Shown here: positions 14,501 to 26,500 of the stretch, one piece after another
Layout of the letters: each line of letters starts with the position of its first letter
Position numbering within the stretch: position 1 is the first letter of the stretch
Assembly (NCBI GenBank): GCA_022885665.1
Contig: JAGQDJ010000112.1
Span: forward strand, 170,163 to 234,162
DNA: 64,000 nucleotides
Direction of reading: 5' to 3'
Source: Triops longicaudatus
Taxonomy: Eukaryota > Arthropoda > Branchiopoda > Notostraca > Triopsidae
Made by a program: the position numbers and the translations under genes
Notes under the pieces: model-generated
What the model was told of the DNA's origin: nothing
Databases searched by the model: none
The model's input: only the letters and a program-made list of their open reading frames with translations

Positions 14501-17500
14501 ACTTATTCTTCCTAGTAATTTAATTTTCTACCAATACAAAACGTTCTGGCTGCGTCAGTTAACGATTCCGTGAATACCACGAACTTCCACTTCAGCCGAA
14601 TTTTAAACCGTTGTAAACTAATGATTTCCCATCACTTCAAATGTTTGCTTTTCAAATATCTGCACAACACAGGTAAAATTTCGATTGCTACAAGCGTAAC
14701 CCAAGGTCGAAATGTCTTTATCCTCCTGTGAAACGAAATAAAATCGCACTCACCCTTCAACGAAGTTCTTGACCTTTGTGAATGTGACCCTTCACCTGAA
14801 CGGAAAATGGTCTAAAAGTGTCCAGCTACAATAAGCAAGTGTTGTGGGCTCTTCAACTTGGGGTACTGAGATTGCCGCAGCAATAATAAAACTGTGAGAG
14901 TGGAGAAATACAAAAAGCTTCTGCGCGGGACTAGGGTACCAAACTCCCAAAAAGTATCGCTCAACCCAGCTCGAAGGTAAGCTATAAACGTTTGCTAACC
15001 TTTTGCTAACCCCAAACACCTACAAACAAAAAGTTTCTCCAGGCTCTTGAAACATATTGCCTGCACTGACGATCCTTTGACTAAGCTTTTTAATTTTATC
15101 TTCCTACTGTCCCACGAACCGGGCAAATAGTTAATACAATAAAACAAGACTTTCCAAATAAAAAACGTTAAAAGGGCTATCCCACAAAAAGCGATCCATA
15201 ACTTCACACCTACAGCGTTCCTTAGGTGTCCGTTCACTGCCAACTCTAATTGCGTCCCAACTTGCAAATTCGTCTTAAAAAATCCTACTCCAGTTTTGCT
15301 TAATGCGTGGGATGGAAATCTAACGAACGCCAAGGATAGAAAGTGAAAAACAACTGACGAATGGTCTCTTAGCAGTATTCATCTTTGATGGTTTCGGCCT
15401 CCGAAAAGCAAACAAATTAGCTGAAAAAGGGTAACGTTTAGAAAAAAAGGAATATTTACGATTTGCTAATCCACTTTCGTTAGAGCGAACATAAAAATGA
15501 CCCAATTGATTTGTGAGTGTCAAAATTACTCCAAGAATTTTAAACCTGGCTACGATGTAATGAAAATGTAACAGAAATTACCCATACCCAAAAAACTGCA
15601 AAACTGATTTGCACATGTCTAATAAGAAATCAGAAAAATGGAAACAAGCTAAATTAACGACATAATAACTATTACAAGGAATTTTGTTTTTGTTTTAAAT
15701 TAAACGTACGGTGCAACTTCACTACAATGAAAATCGGTTCTAACAAATAATCAGCTATTCTAAACAAGGTACAACAAGCAAACTTCGTCATACACTGAAT
15801 AAGACGTAAGAAAAAAAAGTAACTGCAAATGTACAAACAAAGCAAATCATAAATGACTGGAATGAACAATCAATTAACCAAATCTGAAGTCGGACAGATT
15901 TTCCACAATCAAAGTGTTACCAATTTGTAATAGAAAGCGGGTAGACACAGATTCCCTTATGCGTTTACCACCAATCAACTTAAAAATGATTAATTTTATA
16001 GTACATAAATTCTGAAGTAAAGTTTGAGCGCACCGAATGCAAGGTACGAGAGCAACTACTGTGTGTTTTAAAAAAAAAAAAGTTTTTTCCACGTTATTAA
16101 CGCGTATGTGTCTCAGTCATTTTTCGCATTGGTTATTTGGTGGTTCAGTATGCTCCTACATGGAAATACAAGCCGAGTCGCCAAAAACTGAACCAATATG
16201 GTTAAAAAATGCCGTATTACGCACGAGAAGAATTCGTACGGTAGACTTTGTGTGCAATGCAACCGATTATCTAGCGTACCGCACAGCAGTAATTCTTGGA
16301 GCACGTTCTATCAAAATAAAGATATTTCTGTGTCGCATAGAGCACGTGTCTTGAATATTTTTCGGGCATTTTTTAATGATCACAGAATATGTTCGTAAAG
16401 AGAGTGCTTCGTAATGTACGGTACGCCTGCAGGTATCACGGTTGTTGCCAAATATAACACTCATTTGTCAAAAAAAAAAAAGAAAGATTAATCGGGCTTG
16501 GAAGCGACACCGTAAAAGTTGTAAAAAAGAAATAAAAGTACCTAGCATTAATTAACAACCAAAACTGATTTACGGCTCCATTGCCGGAGCATAACGAAGC
16601 ATTTTCGTGGTAACACCCCACGGACAGCGGCGAACGTGGGTTTTGTAGCAAAAGGTCAACAAAAAGAAAAGTCTTGATACGAGTGTGAAAGAAACGGTGC
16701 AGCTGGACTGACCGTAGCAGCTCCGCTGCCGCCTCTTAAAATAGCAACTTTTCGGAAAACGAAAGAAAACTTCAAGATTTTGGAGTCCTAATCTTTTCAT
16801 GGGTGCTGCAGCGGCATCTTGCACCACACAAACATAAGGAATACAAAGTTGCTTCTACTCTCACCCAACGTTTTTGTTTTGCTTTTTTTGCAATACAAAA
16901 CCACATGTGGGACGAAAAATTAGTTTACGACTCGTTTCGGTTTCCCCAATTACTCTGATCTTGAAACGTACCGTAAACAAGATTTACTGATACGAAGAAG
17001 AAAAACTAGGCACGAAGGTTCTCTGGTAAACATACTCCGGTTAACATACAAACAAGTTGGGATATATTTCTTACTGAAACATAATTTTATCTTTCGGTAG
17101 TCGATTGCTTTGCATTTCCCTTACATAATGTATAACGATTATATAAAATAGAGAGATGAATTAGAAGATATACATGGAATATAAATAACGCGTGTTAAAA
17201 ATATGTGACGAAATAACAGAAAATAAAGCGAAAAGGAAAGCAATATTCATTTTACAGCTCAGAAAAACAAACAATATACTAAAAGGTAACCAGAAATTCG
17301 CTGCTCTAAGGGAAGAAACGTTCAGTGCTAATTAGCGCTGAGTACTGTGAAGACATACGTGTCACTTTTGTAAATAGCCGCGTGCCTACTTTGACAGTCA
17401 GATAAGATTCTTCCAATTCCTTGCGAGCCCGTACCCCGTTTTTTTTCTTTCTACACTTCAATACGCTTTAATGCTTCATGGCGAGCTTTAAATACTTTTA

Positions 17501-20500
17501 TATTTTTTTATATGTTCCTCTTCTAAGCTGAGGCTTTTTCTCGGACACTATCATACTGGAAAAAAGTATTTAGGTACGAGAATAGCTTTCTGATAGAATA
17601 TTTATCTACAAAAGGCAAGTAATAAACTTCAGAACCGATTTAAAGTTAAAGCGGACGAAAATGTGAAAACGAAACTTACCGTAACAGTGAACATTCCATC
17701 TGGAATGGGCTGTCCGCCGAATTTGATACTCAAAGTATACTCTCCAGCATCTTTCACGGTGTAGTAGATAGAGAAGGTTCCATCACCATTGTCTTCGATA
17801 TCAATATCCACGTCCCTATTTAAATGGAAGATTACTTGACAATTCTGACTTTAACAAGAAAATCAAGTGATAACGCACACCAGTAAAGAATAACTTTTTG
17901 ACAAACGGCGCTATTTCTAGTGAAATGTTCACCCTTCACACAAATAATAGTACACCAGTATATAACAAAATTAAAAAAAGGAAGTAAAATACTCTAGTTC
18001 ACCAAAAGACAATAATCAATGGTATACAGACAAAAACGCCATAACGAAAGTCAACAAATACCACGTTTGTTGGTTTCCATTTGTTATTGTTACTTCAAAA
18101 AACGCAAGGCAAGGCGAACATTTTAGATAGTGCTGGATTGTTCCGCGTATGAAAAAAAATTAGAAAGACATAGCTCACCCTCCATTGGTGGTAGTAGAGC
18201 GGATTTTGCATGTAACTGCACCTGGACCAGCGTTCTTGGTATTCACAGTCAAACAGTACTCCTCGTTTGTTGTCAACACTGACTGAACGCCTTCTGTGAT
18301 ACGGCAATTGTCGGCCTGTTCGTATCGTGAACAATGCATTAAAATTTTGCAAAAGAATTGGGAACTGTTAGGATCTTTATCCTTAATATTTCATCTTCAA
18401 GTACCTTGCCAGTCGCGTAAGCTTGGACATTGAACGGAGAATGGGGTACTTCCTTGCCACCGTACTTGACGTTCACTTTGTATAAGCCACAGTCGTCGGG
18501 AGTGTAAGTCGCTTTGAAAGTACCATCCTTGTTGTCAACAATTTTCACTTTGCGTGGGTAGCCATCGGGACCCTAACATTGAACATATTGACCAATGAAA
18601 ACGCTGGAACAAAAGATCAATTTCAACACAAGTAAAGTTACGTACCAAAACTTGAACTTCCAGATCACCATAGCCAGCGTCGTTGGTATCGATGGTAAAA
18701 TCCGTAGGAATCGAAGCACTGATACCTTTGCTAGATACGCCAGGGCCGCTTACTTTGACATACTGCGGCTCCACAGTTGGTCGCACTTTCATTTCCAATG
18801 GACTGTGAAAGAAACATGAATATGTAGCAAACAAGGAAATCAAATCAAAGCTTTTACAATAAGAAAATCATGGCCACTCGACCATAGTACTAGAAAAAAA
18901 AAAGCCCCGACTACTGTAGGCAAGAAAAGTGCTCATGAACGAAATGAACGAGCAAAACCTTTGACAGAAAGTAGTACCTGCGTGGGATATCTTTTCCGTC
19001 CCATGTCATACGGATCTTGCAGGTGGAATTCTCTGGCGGAGGCATATAGGTGACGTCATAGGTTCCGTCTCCGTTATCGCGAACTTCAGGCTTTTGAGGC
19101 AACGGACCTTAACACGAACGAAAGTCAGGTTCAGTAAGTCGTGTAGAAATCAGTTATTTTTTGGAATGAATTTTTATTATATTCTTCAACACTGGCCTCT
19201 AATTTAGTCGTTTTGACTCTTGCCATTACCCTAATAAATGTCCACGACGAAATTTTTTTAACTTTGGTGAACATGGCACCTATACCGGTACCAGCTGGTA
19301 TCGGTAGAAGCGTATACACGCTTTGACATAAAGCGTAGCTAGTCATGCGTTTACGTCACAGTGTGCATGGAAAACTTTGGTAGAGTATTTCTAACAAAAC
19401 TCGCTACTGGCAAACTCTTATAGCTACCACAATAGCTTGTTACGTCGCAAGACGATTCAATAGGCTAGAAGGCATTCTGCAGTAATGACTTGGCACTTAG
19501 TATTGCATAGTTGTGCACAATTACAGCCGATTCTAGCATTTTACCTCGGTCTGAGCGGATATCCACGTTCAACGGTGCTTTCCCGGTCTGGGTGGCATCA
19601 ATGCGGAATTTCTGCGGAATATTAGCACGACACTGGGATGGTTCCAAGCCAGGTCCGTACGCGCGAACGTTATGGGCATCCACCAATCGGCCAACAGGAA
19701 CCTTTACAGTAAATTCAAACACATAAGTGAGTAAAGCTAACAGAGACTTTTAAGTTACTAATTTACCTTGAACGGTGAACCTGGAATGACTTGGTCGGCG
19801 AACTTGATGTTGATGTCGTAATCACCAGCTTCCGTAGGCACATACTCTACAGTACAAGAGCCATCACGATTGTCTCGGCAAGTCATTTTAGCCTCCGATG
19901 GGCCTTCGATGGCCAAACCCAATCCGCCGGTACCAGCTCCTAAAAGTGAAAAGAGCCTTCTTATTGCGTGATGTAAGGAAATTCTAAATGATTTAAGTCT
20001 TGCTTGTAGGAAACAAACAATATTATCTTCGAGTGACAGTGTAACACGCTCTAATCGCACAAAGAATGAACAAACTGTCTTACCTTTGGTTTCAATAGTG
20101 AACACATTCGGCTGGTTTACTATTCCGTGCTCTAAGCCAGGTCCAAATGCCTTGACTTTTCTAGGATCACAGCCTCGACGGACGTTGACGGCGAAAGGAG
20201 ATCCAGGCACAGGGATTCCGTCATAAAGGATATCAATAGTGTGACGTCCTGCTCGAGAAAGAGAAACACACACAAAAAATTGCTCAAAACGAAGAATAGA
20301 CATCTGTTTATTTTTCATCGTCCAATAGAATCAGTTAAACCTATCAATTAAATAGCCTATCGAAAGTAATCTTAAATTCTGAACACATTAGCATTATTCA
20401 TTTGACAATTGAGACCTCAAATATGTAAACAATAAAACAGCGAAAACAATAAGGATCACTTTCAGGTTTATGCACAATGAGTTTACCTTCTTCGAAAGGT

Positions 20501-23500
20501 GTATAGCTGATGCGGTACTGGCCGTCGGGTTGGCTAGTGATGAATGGCTCGGTACGTTTACCCGAGGGATTGGTGATAACGCATGCTACTTTGCCTAGGT
20601 CTCCAGGGCGTTTCGGTACAGCTCGGGTGTCCACTGTGAATTCCGTCAATGCATCCACAAACGCGCCTACAAAACACACCGCAAATTTCCGTTAATAACA
20701 TTACATATAATTCGGTCACCAGAAATCGTTCTCAAATTAGTCTCTGCCTGCATTCACTTGGGCCAAGGAATCCATGCGCCAACGTTGCACAAAAATAACA
20801 TAACATAAAACTAAAAAAAATCCATTAGGGGACAAAAAAGAAACGTTGTATGTCACGCAAAACAAAACAAAAAAAGTTCTTCATGCAGAAGAGTCAAAAT
20901 GCGATCTTCTCAAAAATACATAATCTAACGCGGCGCTTGATGAAAATGCAAAGACAAGAATGCAACGAAAAAGAACTAAAAAAAAAAATGAGAAAAAGCG
21001 CCGTTTCTGGGAAAGACGGACATGGGACGGGCGAAGGGGAGTTTGGCTGAAGCGTACCATGAATGCCTTGGCCCAAGACGCGGATGTTACGAACGTCCGT
21101 TAAGTTTGGCGGAGGAGAAGGGAGAGCGTCGAGAGGGCGGATTATGGCCATGAAAGGTGACCCAGGAATGGGATCTTCGTTAAAAGTCACGTTCACGGAA
21201 TATTCGCCGACTTCCGTAGGCAAGTATGCCACGGAACAAGTGCCATCGCCATTGTCCCGACAGGTCAAAGCGGCCTCGCATGGCCCTTCGACCGTGACCC
21301 CAAGGCCACCGGCTTGACCTGCGGCACGGGTATCGATAACGAATTCGGCCGGTTTGTTCACCGGTCCGCCGCTTAAGCCGGGCCCGAAGGCTTTGACACG
21401 GGCAGCGCCACCTGCGTTGCCCAGCGTGCAGCGTAAACGGTAGGGCTGGGTGTTGACAGGCTCCCCGCCGAAGGCAATATTGAGCAAATAGTCGCCCAGC
21501 TCAGTGGGCGTGAAATTGACAAGATAGCCGTCGTGGATAGGGACGACGTGAGCTTGGATGCGGTGACCAGATGGGGTCGTAATGGCCACAATAATACCTG
21601 CTTGCCCTCCAGCGCCTCCCGTGAGGACACGGAATTGCTGTAAGCTGTTGAGAGGCGCAGCTGAATATAAAAATGACATGATTGTTTTCTGTCTACAAAA
21701 CTAAGCGCTTACGAAGAAATAAAAACAAAAACAGTGTGAAGAAAAGGTAGCAAAAGCGATTGAAGCTTAAAAAGCTCTTAAAATTAAGTTCTCAAGGTCT
21801 ACGGATTCTTTTGTCGGATCTTTCGGGAATCTTTTAGCCGACTTGGGGACAGAGCATAAACATGGGTGTTGTAAACTTGGAAGACGGAAGGTTTTCTTAC
21901 TTGGTTCCAAGCCATCTACTTTGACTTTGGATACGTCGACGTGAGGTTGGGCCTGGACAGCGATCGGGCACTGAGGAACCAATTTACCGGCGAACAAAAC
22001 GCTCACTTGGTAATTACCAGGCGCCGGGGCCGTATAATCCACGGAATATGAGCCGTCGCCGTTGTCAGTGAACTGATATGGGATTTGTTGATTCTTGTCG
22101 TTGGTTATGGTTACTTTCACATCGCCTAATATAAAAAACGTTTACGAATCGATATGTGCTAACTAGTCATCAACATTCAACAAAGCAAGATAGTTAACCT
22201 TGACCAGCTTCGCGAGCGTCAATGTTGAAATGAGTAGGAGTTTGGGATTTCACACCATTTTCTACACCAGGGCCGAAAACTTGCACTTTGTTAGGATTGG
22301 TAGGCTCCGATACGTAAACACGGTACGGGCTATTCTTAGTTGCAGTGCTTCCATAGTTCACCTTCAAGGGAGACATAACATAACAACATGAAATGTCGAC
22401 TTCTTTTGGGTGAAAGAGGCTTGATCAGTACCTGGACAACATGCTTGCTACCTCGCTGGGGCACATAGTTGCACTCATACACACCGGGTTGCTTTTCGAC
22501 GATGCTGACGGGCACAGGATTCTGTTTAGCATCAAGGATCTTGACTTCCAAAGGTGCTTGTCCTGCTTTTCGACTATCCACAGTGAAATTGGTAGGCTTT
22601 CCTGCACAAACTCCGTCTCTCTCCAATCCAGGTCCGTAGCATTCGACCTATTTATTGATGTAAAAAATAGTCAAATTACAAATAAAAAACACAGCTTAAA
22701 AATAGCATAAAGCTCAGTTCCTTTTCTGACTCACTCGTACGGCTTACTCACTACTTTTCATTTAATGTTTCCTCTGCCGTTATTTCTCTTGATTTGTTTT
22801 ATTTATTATTTTTTTGTGCCTTACCTTTTCGGGTTGAACGTCGGATTTAGGTACAATTTTAGCCATGAAGGGCGACTTGGGAATATCTTCATTGTTGCAC
22901 AATACATGAACAGCGTAGTCTCCGGGTGCGGTGGGGTAATAGCAAACGTCGGCCGATCCATCGCCGTTGTCATTGCATTCAATGCGTGCTTGTGAAGGTC
23001 CTTCAATGCTGAAGCCCAAAGAACCCGTTTCACCATTGGTTTCGACGGTAAACAACGCCGGGTAGCCCACAATACCGCCTTCCAAGCCAGGGCCATACGC
23101 AACCACCTTGGATTCCTTGTAAGGCCCAACGTTAACTTCAAAAGGAGAGCGAGGAATTTCCTGTCCACCGTAAGAAATCATAACCACATGACGACCTTCC
23201 TTACGAGGTGTGTACACTGCCTCCGTGGTGGTTGCATCGATCTTGCGAAGTTTAACTGGCTCGTTTACACCTCCTACATTTTGTACAAAAACAGATTTTT
23301 ATTTGAAATTTTCTCCGCATTCTTAGTGCTATTTTATTTTCACTTTATTCTTGCATTGTAATAACATGAATTTAGCTCGGTTCGCTTAACAATATACTAA
23401 ACTGTCGATTTCTTTCCACAATCATTTAATCTTTGCATTTTTCTAACATGCTTTTTCTGTTTATTTGTTCTTTAATATTAACCTTAATTAAATACCTGGG

Positions 23501-26500
23501 CCAATGATGCGGATATCCAAATTGCCTTCGCCAGCTCCTTCGGTGTAGACACGGAAGTCGGCGTTATCCTTGACTCGCACGCCAGAGGGCTGCAAACCGC
23601 GACCACTTGCTCGCACACGACCAGCGTTGGACACTATTAAAATATATAAAGTCATTATAATTCAATAAAACTTTTCAAGAAAGGCAATAACATATAATTC
23701 TTCAAAAGTAATTGGGAGGAGATTGAGGGCTTACAAGGAGCCACACGAACGCCAAACGGACTGCCGTTTATAGGTTTGCCAGCGAAGAAGACGTTGATTG
23801 ATAAAAGGCCAACAGTAGAAGCGACGTACTCGCAACGCCAAACATCTGCGCTGATTTGGCGCAGCTTCACTGGAATTGTGTTACGGTTCCCGGCGGCATC
23901 GAGGATGATCACTTCCGGCGTGCCTCTTCCCGCATCTAACAAATGACACAGATAGACACTAGAATTTTTCACACCGTATTTAGTAAAGAACAAAAAGGCA
24001 AAAATTCACACATATTTCGGTACAAAAATTACAGTGCTCGAACTTAACGACCGCAAAAACGTGAAAAAGCAAAGGGTTATAGATAAAAAAATAAAAATTA
24101 CACGTTTAGCTCTACCGATAATTTTTTGGAAGAATTTCCTATTTATCTTCATAAACAAAATATACCCTTAAAAGTCCCTATTATCTACACAATCGCAAAC
24201 GTGACATAGGGATTTTTATAGTTCATGCTTGGTCCCGAGTCAGATTTCCACGTTAGCGGAAACTCGTTTCATCTGACCGCACTTTTCGGTAGTACCTTTA
24301 GTGAAGATGTCAAAGTATGTGGGACGATTGACGACAACGCCTTCGGGTTCCAAGCCAGGTCCGGAGGCAGTGACTTTGGAAGCATCCCCAGGCTGACCTT
24401 CGACTTTGACTATGAACGGCGACTTGGGAACGTCACGTCCATTATACAGAACGGTGACGCGGTGACTACCTTCCGTTACGGGCGTGTACGAGCAGCTGTA
24501 CGTCAAGTTGCGGTCGTTGTTAAACTTGACTTCCACCTGGGAGAGACGAAGTTATTAATGCTTGAAAAATGCAAAGAAATGGAAAGAAACAAGAATAATA
24601 AGGAAAACATATGGAGTAAGCGATTGTTACCGGGATTTTCTCGCCTTTCGGGCCTTCGACAATAACTTGAACGTCGCCTTTGCCGGCGGAGAAGGTTTCG
24701 ACGGTGAAGTTGGCAGGTGCGCCGACTACTGGACCAGTTGGTTCAACTCCAGGTCCATAGGCACGTACCCTACAGTGATTTGTGGGAAAAAGAAAAGGAA
24801 AATCGCGTTACTAAATTGTTCGCATGTTCTGGTCATTAGTAATGATGTTGGGCTAAGGACAGCTTCATGCTAATGAGTATTTGACATTAGCTGCATGGAA
24901 CTAAACAGAGGTAACAATATTAATCACCTAAAACTAAGCTTTCTTCGTTCGTAGAAGCTTTTTTTCTCATTTTTAAAGAATTAATTTCCAGTACGAGTAT
25001 ACGTGCAAGAGCGACATTCCTATATAAATTAATTAGACACAGAAAGGGGACGGTCGAATCATTCTGTTGGTGAATCATACCTCGGCGGGGCCGGGCTGGA
25101 ATATCGAGGAAGAAAGAGAAAGAAAAGGAAAATATAGATGTCATTACTTTGTTCTTTATACTTCGTTCGGTTTTCTTTGTTTGTTTATCAAATTATCTGT
25201 ACAAAATTTTATTTCAACCGACATATTACCTATTGGGGTTGGTACGGGGGCGAAGAGGAGCTCCGGGCTGCAATTTGGCATTGGGGTACTGTGACAAGTA
25301 AGTCATCATGGACAGTTCATCCACATTGGGATTAACGATTTCCTCGGGTTTGACGAGCTATATTACATAAATAAAATATTATTAGCGGAAAATATTCAAA
25401 AGCTTGGAAAAACGTCAAAATTTTCACTGACACTAGAAACCTTACAATGGGGTCGAAAGAATTGGATGTTAGTTAACGTATTCATAAGGTGAGGAGACAA
25501 GGATCATATTTAGTTTCATTACCTGAGGAATGCGCAACCAGTCATCAGCCAATCCCATGGCTTCGGTGGCGTTTTGCAGGGCATCACGAGGATCCCAGTC
25601 ATGCCAGTCAGGGCACAAACCTTTAGAGAACGAAAAAAGAGGCATTACAATAAAGCCATGTTCAGTCTAACAGTCTCATTACAACCAAGCCATCTCGCTT
25701 ACCTGGAGCGACGGCATCCACCAAAGCGCCAACAGCACGACCATCATTCCAGTCGTTAGTGAAGTTGGAGATGGGCAGTTCGGGAATTTTGCCCTGGATC
25801 CAGTTAAGCAATCTGTTGCAACAAAGCTCATTTTATCGTTCTTTCTTTTATGGTTGCACTGAGCGAGAACAAAATGAAGATTTATTTTCGCTGCCGTTTT
25901 TCTGCTTACCTTTGCTTCGGGGTTGGACCCTTATCTCCTTTGTATTCTTCTTCGCCTTCCCACATAGGCATTGAGATAGAGTAGTGCAAAATCAACGTCC
26001 ATATCAGACCCAAGATCAGTTTCAATTTGCAATCAGTGATATCCGTCGAATCTAAAAGAATACAAATAAGACAAGTTATATCACAGTTCAAACTAGGTAA
26101 ACAAATAAAAAACGTTTATTTTCGCTACCATAACCTCGTCCTACCATATCCTCGTCCTACCATATCCTCGTCCAACCATATCCTCGTCCTACCATATTCG
26201 AACTTATTTAATAAGAAATAACCATTTTCCCACACATGCATATTTGAAAATGATAAAGAAAAAGGAGAACAATCTTTGTCACTGTAACGCTCGTGTTCCC
26301 CAAGATCTCAGTCACCTTTTCAACTACAAACTTTTTAACCATGAAAGAGCCAAACCTCTCAGCCTCTCAGCCGTTACCAACTTCACTCCAATCCCATCAA
26401 TGTACTAACAATACAAAGAAAAAACATACTGTGAATTTTTTTCTCCAAACTGTTAAATGCTACTCGGAAATCTAATAATGGTTTTGTAACACCCCTTTCA

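Larger units (their letters stand above)
7765..17679. other. 9.9-kb filamin intron 23 at hinge 1
   Basis: This is the largest intron in the window and lies precisely between repeat 15 and hinge 1. It is mostly AT-rich and featureless. It contains a G-rich patch (8401-8419), a GC-rich open segment (about 11250-11670) and another modestly GC-rich patch (about 16570-16830). Nothing else in it looks like an exon of a known family. Confidence 0.8.

Noticed and set aside
14757..14798. 42-nt possible microexon on the minus strand in filamin intron 23 (acceptor ttccgttcag, donor gtgagt)
   Set aside because: In the required phase 0 it reads into a TGA near its end, so it cannot be a normal coding exon between exons 23 and 24. 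It could only be a poison or untranslated exon, with no further support.
16570..16827. Modestly GC-rich 85-codon minus-strand ORF
   Set aside because: No domain, no convincing splice phase link to filamin, and a length consistent with chance.
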